From: an uncultured Granulosicoccus sp.
GTDB taxonomy: Bacteria; Pseudomonadota; Gammaproteobacteria; Granulosicoccales; Granulosicoccaceae
Assembly (NCBI GenBank): GCA_947495035.1
Contig: CANLXI010000009.1
Coordinates: 147,256 to 211,255, forward strand
Direction of reading: 5' to 3'
Length of the DNA stretch: 64,000 nt
Shown here: piece by piece, positions 19,477 to 29,974 of the stretch
Layout: every line of letters begins with the position of its first letter
How positions within the stretch are numbered: position 1 is the stretch's first letter
Notes under the pieces: model-generated
What the model saw: only the letters and a program-made list of their open reading frames with translations
Told to the model about the DNA's origin: nothing
The model's database searches: none
Program-made: the position numbers and the translations under genes

Positions 19477-22004
19477 AGTTTCTGTCCTTCGTGCGCAAGC
19501 TTCAGCATGCGCAACCATAGAGCCCCTTCCGAAAATCTCTCGGAACAGGTTGAATTAACGATTCCGTGCCAGAAGCGACGGTGCGAATGCCACCAGCTTG
19601 ATGGCGATAGGCCGCCACCCGGCAGACCATACGAAAAAGATACTGCACCCTCCGTACCAGTTGTGAACAGAGTCACACCTAGCGAAAGGTAACGTGATTG
19701 TACATCGACATGAGGGAAACCATAACGATTGCGGTTACCCGCAGGGAAAACGACTTGTTCCGGCCGCACGGCAGACAGCAGCTGCCAGGTTGATGAGGTG
19801 TTGCTACCGTGATGAGGAGCAATCATGAGATCTACCGGCAATGCGCCGGCATGACCGTAAGCCTTGCGTTGTACCGCCTGCAGACGGGCCGCCAGCCGTG
19901 CTTCGGCTCCGGCTTCGATATCCCCTGTCAGCAACACGCGACTGGCACCGTGATGGATCAGCATGACGCAGGATCGATCGTTATCCGACCCGCTATCCCC
20001 CGCCGCCGGATGCAGGACACTGAATACCGTCTGGCCATCACGCCACTGCAGGCCGGCATGACAGGCTTCCACCGTCGGCAGATTCCCGGTGTTGCCGTGC
20101 GCTGGTTGATCAGGCAACCACATGGTCCCCGGCAATGGTGCGCTGCTGATCAGCCGGATATCGGGGAAACGCTGCAGCACATCGGGCACACCGAAGGCAT
20201 GATCCTCGTCGGTATGAGACACCACGAGCGTGTCGATGTGCCGTCTGCCTGTCGACTGCAGAAAGGGCATCACCACCGCATCGAACATGCTGAGTTGACT
20301 GGAGATCTTGCCACCGGTATCGAACAGCAAGGTCTTCTCGCCACTGAATATCAGCACGGCCAGGCCCTGGCCGACATCCAGCACATGTGCTTCGAAGCCC
20401 TGCGGCGGAGGTCGGTGGAGATTGAAACTGATCGCCGGTAGCAACAGCGGCAGGGCCAGCCAGCGCAGGCCCAGACCACGAGGACACAACAGTACCAGCA
20501 GTCCGCCCAGACACAACAGTGTGACGCTGACCGATGGCATGAGCAAGGTCACGGAACCGGCCAGCCACTCGACAAGCCGGGTCAGCAGACTCAGCAAGAC
20601 ATCGATTGACCACTGCGCAAGCCACAACACGCTGCCTGCCAGCGCCGGCAGGCACTGACTGAACAGCAAGGCCAGAAACGACAAGGGCACCACGACCACG
20701 CCAACCCATGGGACAGCCAGAAGATTGGCCAGTGGAGCGATGATGGAACCGCTCTGAAAGAACCAGGCTGTCACCGGCAACAACAGCAATCCGAGCAATA
20801 CATGGGTGCGAAGTGCTGGCAGCAGGCGTGCTGTCAGCTGTGTGGTCAGCCCTTGCATGACCGTCGATGTATCCGACTGCACGGGAGCTGGTACCGGTCG
20901 CAGATGCCCGTGATGCAGATAGAACAATGCCGCGACCGTGCCGAAGGACAGCCAGAAACCCACCGACAGTACACTCAGCGGGTTGTGCAACAGGACAAGC
21001 AGCAGAGCCAGCGAAAGTCCATGTGTCGTCCCGATGACTCGTGATCGCAACCCGGCGAAAACCCAGACGGACAGCATGAGTACTGCCCGCTGCGCCGGCA
21101 GACCAAAGCCTGCCAGCAGCGCATAGGCAATGGCGACCAACAGACTCGCCATCAGAGCCAGGGAGCGCGCATCCAGCTCACTCAGCAGGGAATCGGACCT
21201 GACAACCCGGCGCAGCAGCAGGTTTGCCAGCCAACGCACCAGCACGTAGGCCCAACCCGCCAGCAAGGTGATGTGCAAACCGGAAATTGCCAGCAGATGC
21301 GCCGTTCCACTCTGCCGCAATACATCCCAGACCGATCGATCGACCCCATCGCGAATCCCCAGTGTCAGCGCCTGAACCAGTCCCAGGTGCTCATTTGCCG
21401 TCTCGACACTGGCCAGACGCTGCGCAAAGCGCTCACGAATGGCGGCTATCTCGTACCCACTTGCTGCAGCCAGGCGTTCCGCGGGCGGCTTGTTCCTCAC
21501 ATACCCCCTGGCATCCAAACCGTTGGCGATGGCCCATCTGGCGCGATCGAATCCTCCGGGATTGCGCAGCCCCGTCATCGGCTGCAGGCGCACGGTCAAA
21601 AGCCACACGTCACCCGCCTGTAGTGTCGGTGTGGCTCCATACCAGCTCAGCTGCAACCGGCGTGGGCCCAGTTCTTGAGCACAGGAAAGACAATCGAGCA
21701 CATCTGCCTCGAATCGGAGGCGACGTACTTCTCGTTGAGGTACGCTGGTAATCTGTACCTTTATCCGTGTATCAACCCCGATATCGGCTCCGCGCAACTG
21801 CCTGGCCGAAAGCTCCAGGAAGGTGACGCTGAGCATGAGAATTGCAACCAGACTCCCCAGCACTGCAGGCCTCAGGCCGACCCTGTAAATGCCGACTACC
21901 GACAGTGCAAGAACCACCAGCAACAGCGATGCAGGCGATGGTAGCGAGCCGAGACCGAGAATGAAAACCAAGCTCGCCAGAAGAACCGATGCGAACAACG
22001 CCAT
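19464..22004 (-). CDS. comEC: ComEC/Rec2-family DNA uptake channel protein
   Basis: ComEC forms the inner-membrane channel for single-stranded DNA entry during transformation. From ATG 22004 the protein has 846 residues. It has N-terminal membrane helices and an OB-like periplasmic region, then the competence helical bundle with SGTAHLLAISGLHITLLAGW. The C-terminal metallo-beta-lactamase-like domain has DVGQGLAVLI, FDTGGK and the metal-ligand motif SHTDEDHAFG. The start is uncertain: no good ribosome-binding site precedes 22004, and longer frames run toward the divergent DUF2062 gene. Presence of comEC alone does not prove competence. Confidence 0.93.
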   Translation of the reverse strand: MALFASVLLASLVFILGLGSLPSPASLLLVVLALSVVGIYRVGLRPAVLGSLVAILMLSVTFLELSARQLRGADIGVDTRIKVQITSVPQREVRRLRFEADVLDCLSCAQELGPRRLQLSWYGATPTLQAGDVWLLTVRLQPMTGLRNPGGFDRARWAIANGLDARGYVRNKPPAERLAAASGYEIAAIRERFAQRLASVETANEHLGLVQALTLGIRDGVDRSVWDVLRQSGTAHLLAISGLHITLLAGWAYVLVRWLANLLLRRVVRSDSLLSELDARSLALMASLLVAIAYALLAGFGLPAQRAVLMLSVWVFAGLRSRVIGTTHGLSLALLLVLLHNPLSVLSVGFWLSFGTVAALFYLHHGHLRPVPAPVQSDTSTVMQGLTTQLTARLLPALRTHVLLGLLLLPVTAWFFQSGSIIAPLANLLAVPWVGVVVVPLSFLALLFSQCLPALAGSVLWLAQWSIDVLLSLLTRLVEWLAGSVTLLMPSVSVTLLCLGGLLVLLCPRGLGLRWLALPLLLPAISFNLHRPPPQGFEAHVLDVGQGLAVLIFSGEKTLLFDTGGKISSQLSMFDAVVMPFLQSTGRRHIDTLVVSHTDEDHAFGVPDVLQRFPDIRLISSAPLPGTMWLPDQPAHGNTGNLPTVEACHAGLQWRDGQTVFSVLHPAAGDSGSDNDRSCVMLIHHGASRVLLTGDIEAGAEARLAARLQAVQRKAYGHAGALPVDLMIAPHHGSNTSSTWQLLSAVRPEQVVFPAGNRNRYGFPHVDVQSRYLSLGVTLFTTGTEGAVSFSYGLPGGGLSPSSWWHSHRRFWHGIVNSTCSERFSEGALWLRMLKLAHEGQKLCGK

Positions 22005-22111
22005 CAGCGGAGCACCGGCAACATGGGCCTCCGCCCCTCTGACGGCAGAGGCGTTGCCGGAATCCCTGCATCGCAGTCGACTGGACAGGCCACCCTGCGA
22101 GAGGCCTGATC

Positions 22112-22678
22112 GTGTCCGGTAACTGGTTGAAGAATCGCCTGCCCGACTCGCATACACTGCGTCGCAAGCTGCACCTGCAACTTGGTGGCTCGGAGACACA
22201 TCCCGATGCCCTGCGCAGCTGGGCGCGCAATACCTTCGCCCAGCCCATGGTGTGGCACCTCAACCGACGCTCCGTTGCGGGCGGTGTTGCCGTGGGTCTG
22301 TTTGTCAGCTGGATTCCCATTCCGCTGCAAATGCTGCTGGCAGCGGTCATCGCCGCCGTGTTGCGCGTCCATGTGCCTGTCTCCGTGGTCATGGTGTGGT
22401 TCACCAATCCTTTGACCTTTGCCCCCCTACTTTATGCAGCCTGGCGCAGTGGGTCAATGATTCTGGGTAAACCCGTGTTCGCCGAACCACTCAGCTTCAG
22501 CACGCACAGCCTGCTGGTCAGTGCCGGACAGGCATGGCCGACACTGCTGACCGGCATGCTGTTCTGCGCCTGCATATCGGCCGTACTGGGATTCAGTGCC
22601 ACCCTGCTCATCTGGCGGATTCATGCACTGCGTCGCTGGCGCCAGCGAAAACACCGGCACCTCAGGAAGCAGGACTGA
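22112..22678 (+). CDS. DUF2062 membrane protein
   Basis: This is a 188-residue membrane protein of the DUF2062 family, function unknown. A basic N-terminal region (about 1-50) precedes LNRRSVAGGVAVGLFVSWIP, then PLQMLLAAVIAAVLRVHVPV and WFTNPLTFAPL, the typical family core, and a last helix near 150-175. The tail is Arg/Lys/His-rich. The start is GTG at 22112 with GAGAGG upstream. It diverges from comEC and converges on lolD. The same gene lies between comEC and the lol genes in other gammaproteobacteria, which suggests an envelope role. Confidence 0.9.
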   Translation: MSGNWLKNRLPDSHTLRRKLHLQLGGSETHPDALRSWARNTFAQPMVWHLNRRSVAGGVAVGLFVSWIPIPLQMLLAAVIAAVLRVHVPVSVVMVWFTNPLTFAPLLYAAWRSGSMILGKPVFAEPLSFSTHSLLVSAGQAWPTLLTGMLFCACISAVLGFSATLLIWRIHALRRWRQRKHRHLRKQD

Positions 22679-22684
22679 AACCGC

Positions 22685-23383
22685 TCACTCGGGGGCGACC
22701 TCCTGCAACACGCCGTGGGTCAGTTGCAGCACACGATCCATGCGCGCGGCCAGTCGGGTGTCGTGGGTCACCACCAGAAAGCTGGTACCCAGCTCACGAT
22801 TGAGTTCCAGCATCAGTTCATAGACACGACCGGCCGTATCCTCATCCAGATTGCCGGTTGGCTCATCGGCCAGCACCACCGCCGGCTGATTGACCAATGC
22901 TCTGGCGATGGCCGCACGCTGACGCTCTCCACCGGACAACTCGGCCGGCTTGTGTGCCAGCCGATCGCCAAGACCTACCCGTTGCAGCAGCTCCGATGCC
23001 TTCTCAGCGGCCACGCTGCGGGACTCGCCACGGATGAGCAGGGGCATGCTGACATTCTCGACAGCGCTGAACTCGGGCAGCAGATGATGAAACTGGTAGA
23101 CAAAGCCCACGGCCTGATTTCTCAAGCGCCCACGAGCGGTCTGTTTCAACGCGGATATCTCCTGCCCGGCCAATTCCACGGAGCCGGTGGTAGGTGTATC
23201 CAGCCCGCCCAGCAGATGCAGCAAGGTACTCTTGCCACTGCCGGAACTGCCGATGATTGCCACGCGCTCCGCTCTGGCAATGGCCAGAGACACATCAATG
23301 AGCACATCCACTGACAGGTTTCCCTGTTGATAGCGATGACCCAGATTGCGCGCCGCCAGTACGATCTCGCCTTGTTCACTCAT
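22685..23383 (-). CDS. lolD: Lipoprotein-releasing system ATP-binding protein LolD
   Basis: LolD powers release of outer-membrane lipoproteins from the inner membrane to LolA. From ATG 23383 it has 232 residues: Walker [10 protein letters not shown] at 45-53, [17 protein letters not shown] (the LolD Q-loop region), signature LSGGERQR and Walker [13 protein letters not shown]. The ATG overlaps the last eight bases of the permease gene, so the two are translationally coupled. A longer frame to 23419 would overlap further without need. Confidence 0.96.
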   Translation of the reverse strand: MSEQGEIVLAARNLGHRYQQGNLSVDVLIDVSLAIARAERVAIIGSSGSGKSTLLHLLGGLDTPTTGSVELAGQEISALKQTARGRLRNQAVGFVYQFHHLLPEFSAVENVSMPLLIRGESRSVAAEKASELLQRVGLGDRLAHKPAELSGGERQRAAIARALVNQPAVVLADEPTGNLDEDTAGRVYELMLELNRELGTSFLVVTHDTRLAARMDRVLQLTHGVLQEVAPE

Positions 23384-24626
23384 AAGCCAGTGCCCTCGCA
23401 GGGTCGGTACGTGATGCACGCCAGGCAGGATAGATGGTTGCCAGCAGAGACAGGCCGAAGGACATCAGCCCCACCTTGATGACATCGCTGCTGCGCAGAT
23501 CCGAAGGCATCTCGTCAATGTAGTACACCTCCGGGTTCAACACCGGGCCGGTGAACTGTTCGATGAAGGGCACCACCACATCGATGTTGCTGGCCAACAG
23601 GATGCCGCCGATCAGACCGAAGACCGTACCCAGCACACCGATGAGAGTCCCCTGCACGACAAAGATGGACAGGATGCTGCCCGGCGATGCGCCCTGTGTT
23701 CTGAGGATGGCGATATCTGCCTGCTTGTCCTGCACAAGCATCACCAGCGTGGAGATGATATTGAAGGCAGCGACTGCCACGATCATCGACAGGATGATGA
23801 ACATCATGGTCTTTTCCATCTTCACGGCCAGGAAGTAATTGGCGTTCTGTTGGGTCCAGTCACTGACATAGTAGTCGTACCCCAATTCATCGCGCAGATC
23901 ACGCGCCACCAGCGGCGCACGACCGGTATCCTCGAGTTTCAACCGCACACCGGAATAACCCTCGCCCAGCTTGAACAAGCGGGCACTGTCCGCGGCATGC
24001 ATCACGGCGAGATTGCGGTCGAACTGGAACATGCCGAAACGGAAGATGCCGGTGACCGTGAAGCGTTTGACTCGTGGCACGAAGCCCATCGGCGTGACAC
24101 TGGCCTCGGGCGTGATCACCATGATCCGGTCACCGACGAAAGCGCCGAGATAGGCTGCCAGATCGGAGCCGAGCAGCAAGCCGTATTCTCCCGGTTGCAG
24201 AGCCACATCCAGCGAATCCACTTGTTCGAGCTTGTCACCCAGTTCAGAAACCTTGCCCTCTTCGCCTGGCAGCACACCACGCACCAGAGCCCCGGTGGAT
24301 CGGCCCGAATGCACCAGCATCACCTGACCTTCGACATAGGGCGCGGCACCGATGACTTCGGGATGCGTCATCGTGATGTCAGCCACCTCCTGCCAGTTCT
24401 GCAGTGGTTCACCCAGACCGGTGACCGTGGCATGCGATGAGGCACCGACAATGCGCTCGCGCATTTCCTTCTCGAAACCATTCATGACCGATGTAACGGT
24501 TATGAGTGCGGTCACGCCCAGCATGATTCCGAGGATGGACACCAGGGAGATGAAGGAAATGAAATGATTGCGCCGCTTGGCGCGCGTGTAGCGCAGCCCG
24601 ACGAACAGTTCGTATGGTTGAAACAT
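23376..24626 (-). CDS. Lipoprotein-releasing system permease, single LolC/LolE-type subunit
   Basis: This 416-residue inner-membrane permease works with LolD. From ATG 24626 it begins [20 protein letters not shown], the LolC/E start. A first membrane helix (about 25-48) is followed by a large periplasmic domain (about 50-270) with [20 protein letters not shown], then three helices (about 275-410) with the MacB/FtsX-type sequence [12 protein letters not shown]. Only one permease gene is present next to lolD. This fits the LolDF type with one homodimeric permease, described in gammaproteobacteria such as Acinetobacter, but a second copy elsewhere cannot be excluded. Confidence 0.93.
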   Translation of the reverse strand: MFQPYELFVGLRYTRAKRRNHFISFISLVSILGIMLGVTALITVTSVMNGFEKEMRERIVGASSHATVTGLGEPLQNWQEVADITMTHPEVIGAAPYVEGQVMLVHSGRSTGALVRGVLPGEEGKVSELGDKLEQVDSLDVALQPGEYGLLLGSDLAAYLGAFVGDRIMVITPEASVTPMGFVPRVKRFTVTGIFRFGMFQFDRNLAVMHAADSARLFKLGEGYSGVRLKLEDTGRAPLVARDLRDELGYDYYVSDWTQQNANYFLAVKMEKTMMFIILSMIVAVAAFNIISTLVMLVQDKQADIAILRTQGASPGSILSIFVVQGTLIGVLGTVFGLIGGILLASNIDVVVPFIEQFTGPVLNPEVYYIDEMPSDLRSSDVIKVGLMSFGLSLLATIYPAWRASRTDPARALAYE

Positions 24627-24795
24627 GTACCTGTAGAGCGGCCGCTGATGACAAGGTTCGCGCGTAGTGTAGTGAATTGACCGCTCCTGCGGGCGCACCG
24701 ATTGTTCCTATGGTGTTCAGGAGTCCCGATCAGGGTAAATATGGGACAATCAGCTCTGCAACGATCCCGCCAGAGCGACACAGTCCAAGAGGTTC

Positions 24796-27700
24796 ATGAG
24801 CATTACTGACGAACCGGCCCTTCTGTTACCTGCAGACGCCGCCTCCAGACCCGAATGGGGCAAGCTGTACGGTGCCTCCGAATCTCTTGCCATTGCCGAG
24901 CAGGCCCGTCAATCGGAAAGCCTGCTGGTGGTGGTCGCGCCGAGCACCACCGAACTGCTGCACCTGGAGGTGGAGCTGCGCTTCTTTGCCGGCAACAGTC
25001 TGCCCGTGCACGTGCTGGGTGACTGGGAAACCCTGACCTACGACCGGGTATCCCCGCATCAGGACATCATCTCGCAACGCATTCGCACGCTGTACTCGCT
25101 CGCGGATGTCAGTCACGGCATTCTGCTGCTGACAGCCGCTGCCCTGATGCAACGCCTGCCGCCGAGAACCTTTCTCGACCAGCATGCGCTGATCATCCGC
25201 AACGGTGACAGGCTGGCGCTGGACGAGTTTCGCTCGCGCCTGGTGGACGCAGGCTACCGCCTGGTCTCGCAGGTGGAGGAACATGGTGAATTCGCGGTGC
25301 GAGGCTCCATCCTCGACCTGTTTCCGATGAGCAGTTCGCACCCCTACCGGGTCGAATTCTTCGATGACGATATCGAGACGATCCGTACCTTCGATGTCGA
25401 TACCCAGCGCGGCCTGGACAAGGCCGAGGAAATCGAACTGCTGCCCGCACACGAGTTTCCTCTCAATGAAGACGGCATTGCCCTGTTTCGCAAGCAGTAT
25501 CGCAATACCTTCGCCGCCGAGAGCAAGAACACGCCGATCTATCGCGAAGTCAGCGAAGGACGCGCGCCCGCCGGCATCGAATATTACATGCCGCTGTTTT
25601 TCGAAGAGACCTCGCATCTGTTCGACTACCTGCCGGCCAGTGCCGGCTTCGTGCTGCTGGACGGCACGGCCAATGCGTTCTCCCACTTCGAAGCCAATAC
25701 ACTCGATCGCTACGAACAACGGCGGCACGATGTCGAACGCCCCATTCTGCCCCCTGCTGAAATCTATCTGAGCGCCGAGGATGTCGAGCAACGACTGACC
25801 GAGCGGGCAACCATCCATACCCGGCATGCCGAAATCGAGAACTGTGACAGCGGTTTTCTGAATCTGCCGACCGAAGCTCCCGGCCTGTATCCGCTGGAGC
25901 CGCGTGGCGAGCGGCCGATGGGCGCGCTGCAGGATTTTCTGGGCAAATTCCCCGGTCGGGTGCTGTTCGTGGCCGAATCCACCGGGCGCCGTGAAGCACT
26001 GCTTGATCAACTGGTCGGCAATCGCCTGAAACCGGAAACGGTCGACAGCTGGCAAGCCTTTCTGGACAGCGATCGTACGCTGTGTCTGACCACCGCTGCA
26101 CTGGATCGAGGCCTGCAGCTGCCAGAAGCGCGCATTGCCATGATCACCGAGTCGCAGATGGGCTCAGGCCGCATCAAGCGACGCGAACGACGCCGGGCAA
26201 CCCGCGATTCCGAAGCCATCATTTCCAACCTGACAGACCTGAACATCGGTGCTCCGGTGGTGCATATCGACCACGGTGTCGGCCGATATCAGGGCCTGAC
26301 GTCACTGTCAGTAGGCGACATGGCCAACGAGTACCTCACCATTCACTATGCCGGTGACGACAAGCTCTATGTACCCGTCTCCTCGCTGCACCTGATCAGT
26401 CGTTATGCAGGTGCCAGTGAAGAGAGTGCGCCGCTGCACAAGCTGGGCACCGATACCTGGCAGAAGGTACGCCGCAAGGCCGCCGAAAAGGCCTATGACG
26501 TGGCAGCAGAACTGCTGGAGATTCACGCCCGCCGTGCCGCCCGTACCGGTTACTCCTTCCCGGCAGAGTCGAACAACTACCAGCTGTTCAGCGATGCTTT
26601 CCCGTTCGAGGAAACTCCGGATCAGCAATCGGCCATCGACGCAGTCGTGGCCGATCTGCGCGCTCCACAACCCACAGATCGCGTGGTCTGCGGCGATGTC
26701 GGTTTCGGCAAGACCGAAGTGGCCATGCGAGCGGCCTTTGTGGCCGTGGACGCCGGCAAACAGGTCGTGGTGCTGGTACCCACCACACTGCTGGCCAAAC
26801 AGCACCATCAGAACTTTCTCGATCGCTTCGCCGACTGGCCGGTTCAGATCGAAGCCCTGTCACGCTTCGAAACTCCCCGGGAACAGAAAGACATCCTGAA
26901 GCGCCTGGAGAGCGGCGGCATCGATATCATCATCGGCACCCACAAACTGCTCAGCAAGGAGATCCGCTACAAGAATCTCGGTCTGGTCATCATCGATGAG
27001 GAACACCGTTTCGGGGTACGTCACAAGGAACACATGAAGGCCTTGCGAGCCGAAGTGGATATCGTGACACTCACGGCCACGCCCATACCCAGAACCCTCA
27101 ACATGGGGCTGGCCGGCATGCGCGACCTGTCCATCATCGCCACCCCGCCACAGCATCGTCATGCCATCAAGACCTTTGTCGGTGAATGGTCCGATGTGCA
27201 GATTCGCGAGGCCTGTGAACGAGAACTGGCACGTGGTGGCCAGGTGTATTTCCTGCACAACGAAGTACAGACCATCGAGCGCATCGTCGAAGATCTGGAA
27301 CGCATCGTACCCGGAGCCCGAGTCAATTACGCGCATGGCCAGATGCGGGAAACCGACCTGGAACAGGTCATGAGCGACTTCTATCATCAGCGCTTCAATA
27401 TCCTGGTGGCGACCACCATCATCGAGAGCGGCATCGACATACCCAGTGCCAACACCATCATCATCAACCGGGCGGACAAGCTGGGTCTGGCGCAATTGCA
27501 CCAGCTCCGCGGCCGTGTCGGTCGCTCGCATCATCGTGCCTACGCCTACCTGCTGACACCCCCCAAGGGATCCATGACCGCCGATGCGGAAAAGCGGCTG
27601 CAGGCCATCGAATCCCTTGAAGATCTCGGTGTCGGGTTCACCCTCGCCACCCACGATCTGGAAATTCGGGGTGCGGGAGAGCTGCTGGGCGAAGGCCAGA

Positions 27701-28257
27701 GCGGTCAGATTCAGGAAATCGGATTCACGCTGTACAGCGAGTTGCTGACCCGCGCGGTCAAGGCTCTGAAGAGTGGCAAACTGCCGGATTACGACAAGCC
27801 CCTGGCTCATGGTACGGAAGTGGATCTGGGTGTGCCTGCCCTGCTGCCCGAGGACTACGTGCCCGACGTTCATCAACGCCTGATCATCTACAAGCGCGTT
27901 GCCAATGCACCGGACAGTGACGCATTGCGAGAACTGAAGATCGAGTTGATCGATCGCTTCGGGCTGCTGCCGGTGCAGACGGAACGGCTGTTCGATGTCA
28001 TGCGCCTGCGTCAGCGCTGTGAACGGATGGGCATCGAGCGACTGGAACTGAATTCGGCAGGCGGGCGTATCGTCTTTGCTGCCGAGCCGAGTATCGACCC
28101 GATGGCATTGATCCAGATGATCCAGCGAGACAGCAAGATCTATCGTTTCGATGGCAAGCAGGTACTGCGCATCATCCAGCCATTCGAGGATTCGGAGCAG
28201 GCTCAGGCCTTCATCGACAAGACGCTCGAAACACTGGCCCTGCCCGAAGCCGCATGA
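24796..28257 (+). CDS. mfd: Transcription-repair coupling factor
   Basis: Mfd removes RNA polymerase stalled at DNA damage and recruits UvrA. The 1153-residue protein has the UvrB-like N-terminal region, then the RNA polymerase-interaction domain (about 485-560, VVHIDHGVGRYQGLTSL). The RecG-like translocase follows, with Walker A GDVGFGKTEVAMRAAF at about 634, DEEHRFGVRHKE near 733, and TATPIPRTLNM. The TRG motif region and C-terminal regulatory domain come last. It is complete. csiV follows with a four-base overlap or a short gap. UvrB, its downstream partner in repair, is at the left edge of the window. Confidence 0.98.
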   Translation: MSITDEPALLLPADAASRPEWGKLYGASESLAIAEQARQSESLLVVVAPSTTELLHLEVELRFFAGNSLPVHVLGDWETLTYDRVSPHQDIISQRIRTLYSLADVSHGILLLTAAALMQRLPPRTFLDQHALIIRNGDRLALDEFRSRLVDAGYRLVSQVEEHGEFAVRGSILDLFPMSSSHPYRVEFFDDDIETIRTFDVDTQRGLDKAEEIELLPAHEFPLNEDGIALFRKQYRNTFAAESKNTPIYREVSEGRAPAGIEYYMPLFFEETSHLFDYLPASAGFVLLDGTANAFSHFEANTLDRYEQRRHDVERPILPPAEIYLSAEDVEQRLTERATIHTRHAEIENCDSGFLNLPTEAPGLYPLEPRGERPMGALQDFLGKFPGRVLFVAESTGRREALLDQLVGNRLKPETVDSWQAFLDSDRTLCLTTAALDRGLQLPEARIAMITESQMGSGRIKRRERRRATRDSEAIISNLTDLNIGAPVVHIDHGVGRYQGLTSLSVGDMANEYLTIHYAGDDKLYVPVSSLHLISRYAGASEESAPLHKLGTDTWQKVRRKAAEKAYDVAAELLEIHARRAARTGYSFPAESNNYQLFSDAFPFEETPDQQSAIDAVVADLRAPQPTDRVVCGDVGFGKTEVAMRAAFVAVDAGKQVVVLVPTTLLAKQHHQNFLDRFADWPVQIEALSRFETPREQKDILKRLESGGIDIIIGTHKLLSKEIRYKNLGLVIIDEEHRFGVRHKEHMKALRAEVDIVTLTATPIPRTLNMGLAGMRDLSIIATPPQHRHAIKTFVGEWSDVQIREACERELARGGQVYFLHNEVQTIERIVEDLERIVPGARVNYAHGQMRETDLEQVMSDFYHQRFNILVATTIIESGIDIPSANTIIINRADKLGLAQLHQLRGRVGRSHHRAYAYLLTPPKGSMTADAEKRLQAIESLEDLGVGFTLATHDLEIRGAGELLGEGQSGQIQEIGFTLYSELLTRAVKALKSGKLPDYDKPLAHGTEVDLGVPALLPEDYVPDVHQRLIIYKRVANAPDSDALRELKIELIDRFGLLPVQTERLFDVMRLRQRCERMGIERLELNSAGGRIVFAAEPSIDPMALIQMIQRDSKIYRFDGKQVLRIIQPFEDSEQAQAFIDKTLETLALPEAA

Positions 28258-28307
28258 CATTCGGTAACCGACCCTCCGGCAAGACGCCGGTCACTGTGAG
28301 ACAGAAC

Positions 28308-29075
28308 ATGAACAGACAGACTCTGCGACAGACTTTCCAGCTGCTGATACTCGGCAGTCTGCTGCTCGGCAGCCTTGCCCAGGCACGCGATTATCAGGTC
28401 GAGGTGGTGCTCTTCGAGACCGTGGCCGGCCGGGATCTGACAGCCGGTGGTCTCTACTATCCAAAGATCGGACGCAGCATACGTCTCGGTACGGAAGAAG
28501 CCGTCGCGGCCGGATTCCGACCTCTGGAACAGAACCTGAGCCTGAGTGACGATGCCCAGGCAATTGCTGCCTCCAGACGATATCGGCTGATTCGCCATCT
28601 GGCCTGGCGGCAGCCGGGGCTGGACAGGGACGATGCCGTGGCGCTGCGAATCAGCCTCGGAAACACGACGGCGGTCTATCTGCCCGAAGACATCAGCGCC
28701 TTCGAGAATTTCATTCCGGCGTCAGCCAGTGCCACGCCCGATCGCCAGCGCAAGATCAACACCAGCACGGTCAATGGCAGCATTCTGGTGCACCTGGGAC
28801 GTTTTCTGCATATGGAAACGCAGCTGGTGTTTACCGATGAGGAAACCGGTCAGAGCTTCCGGCTTTCGCAAAGCCGCAAGATGCGCAGCCGTGAGCTGCA
28901 CTATATCGACAATCCGCGCTTCGGCATTCTGACGCGCATCCTGCCGATCGAAGAACCGGAGGAGCCGGAACTCAACGAAGATGCATTGCCGGATCCGCAA
29001 CCCGACTCGGTGGAAAACCCCGTCGACCAGGTGCTCAATCGTGAAGACGACCCGACACAGACCGGTGCGGGCTGA
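28308..29075 (+). CDS. csiV: CsiV-like periplasmic protein
   Basis: CsiV was described in Vibrio cholerae as a peptidoglycan-binding partner needed for the lipoprotein-linked defence against D-amino acids, and it is encoded next to mfd in many gammaproteobacteria. Here the ATG at 28308 gives MNRQTLRQTFQLLILGSLLL, a good Sec signal peptide ending near ALA-like AQA/RD. The mature part starts DYQVEVVLFE, the CsiV hallmark, and includes VHLGRFLHMETQLVF and RKMRSRELHYIDNPRFG. The end is acidic and Pro-rich. An alternative ATG overlapping mfd (28254) would put 18 polar residues before the signal. Confidence 0.85.
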   Translation: MNRQTLRQTFQLLILGSLLLGSLAQARDYQVEVVLFETVAGRDLTAGGLYYPKIGRSIRLGTEEAVAAGFRPLEQNLSLSDDAQAIAASRRYRLIRHLAWRQPGLDRDDAVALRISLGNTTAVYLPEDISAFENFIPASASATPDRQRKINTSTVNGSILVHLGRFLHMETQLVFTDEETGQSFRLSQSRKMRSRELHYIDNPRFGILTRILPIEEPEEPELNEDALPDPQPDSVENPVDQVLNREDDPTQTGAG

Positions 29076-29184
29076 CAGGCAATGTGACCATCACGGCATT
29101 TTCGACATGTAAACCAGATGCGCGTACTCTGTTGACCGCTATTCAGTGAGGGTTCAGGGCCGGATGCCTACTGTAGGACTCAGA

Positions 29185-29203
29185 CGTGACCACTGCGGTC
29201 ACG
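29185..29203. promoter_or_regulatory. Inverted repeat upstream of the glycine-zipper gene
   Basis: CGTGACC and GGTCACG face each other across five bases, centred about 40 bases before the ATG at 29235. The position and symmetry fit an operator for a dimeric regulator, possibly the PhoP-like regulator nearby. There is no T-tract after it, so a terminator is unlikely. Confidence 0.45.
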
Positions 29204-29234
29204 AACCGTCAAAACCTGAACCAGGAGCAGAATC

Positions 29235-29942
29235 ATGAGCAAGCGACTGCCAGACTCAAGGCACGATCTCAGTGATGGCACTCGGCACCGCAATGCAAAG
29301 CGTAGCCGATTCATACTCAATGTCCTGCTGGCCGGACTGCTGGCCGGCACCGCCTCGAGCAACAGCCTGGCCAGCGATCGTCGAGTCGCCACGGAACGCT
29401 TTACCGAATACGCACCGGTCGTCCACGTACAACCAATCTATCAGGAAGTACGAACCAGTGAACCACGACAGGAATGCTGGAGCGAAGAACAGCGGGTCAT
29501 CGTCGGTCATGAAAGCAGTGTGCGCGGTGAGCGGTACCGGCCACATCATCAACAGCATCACTCGACTTCGGGCAATGCCATTGTCGGCGGCCTGATCGGC
29601 GGGGTCATCGGCAACCAGTTGGGACGCGGCCACAGCAGTCACTCCCGGGCCGGTGCCACGGTTGCCGGTGCCATCATCGGGGGCGCCATTGCCAATGAAG
29701 CCGGCAATCAGGTGACACGGCATCGCCGCTACGAAACACCTCGTCATGTGGAATCCAGACCCATCTACGAAACCCGAACCGTAGAGCGCTGCCGGCGAGT
29801 CGTCGATTCCCGGGCGCAACAGCGATTGCAATACTACAATGTCACCTACCGCTACAAGGGGCGGGAATTCGTGACACGGATGCCACGTGACCCGGGCAAG
29901 CGTATCGAGCTGCAAGTCTCGGTTGCCCCCGCTCGTCGATAA
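29235..29942 (+). CDS. Secreted glycine-zipper (2TM) envelope protein
   Basis: This 235-residue protein begins with a signal-like segment (about 25-47, RFILNVLLAGLLAGTASSNS). The mid-region NAIVGGLIGGVIGNQLGRG and AGATVAGAIIGGAIANEAGN (about 112-160) is a glycine-zipper hairpin found in SlyB/17-kDa-antigen-like proteins that insert in membranes. The flanks are rich in His, Arg and Tyr, and the end YYNVTYRYKGREFVTRMPRDPG is typical of this group. No lipobox is clear. A good AGGAG ribosome-binding site lies upstream. It precedes the PepSY/PhoPQ genes, so it may be a target of that pair. Confidence 0.85.
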   Translation: MSKRLPDSRHDLSDGTRHRNAKRSRFILNVLLAGLLAGTASSNSLASDRRVATERFTEYAPVVHVQPIYQEVRTSEPRQECWSEEQRVIVGHESSVRGERYRPHHQQHHSTSGNAIVGGLIGGVIGNQLGRGHSSHSRAGATVAGAIIGGAIANEAGNQVTRHRRYETPRHVESRPIYETRTVERCRRVVDSRAQQRLQYYNVTYRYKGREFVTRMPRDPGKRIELQVSVAPARR

Positions 29943-29974
29943 CCCTATCCCTTGCCTGACCGGGGCCCTGAAGC

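Noticed and set aside
22004..22024. Six-codon leader frame (MLPVLR) ending on the comEC ATG as a coupling peptide
   Set aside because: The GGAGG lies only two bases before its ATG, too close for initiation, so coupling is not supported.
24826..26055. Long minus-strand frame of 409 codons inside mfd, and another of 466 codons at 26860-28260
   Set aside because: They are mirror frames of a high-GC gene. Their translations show no domain, and mfd on the other strand is beyond doubt.
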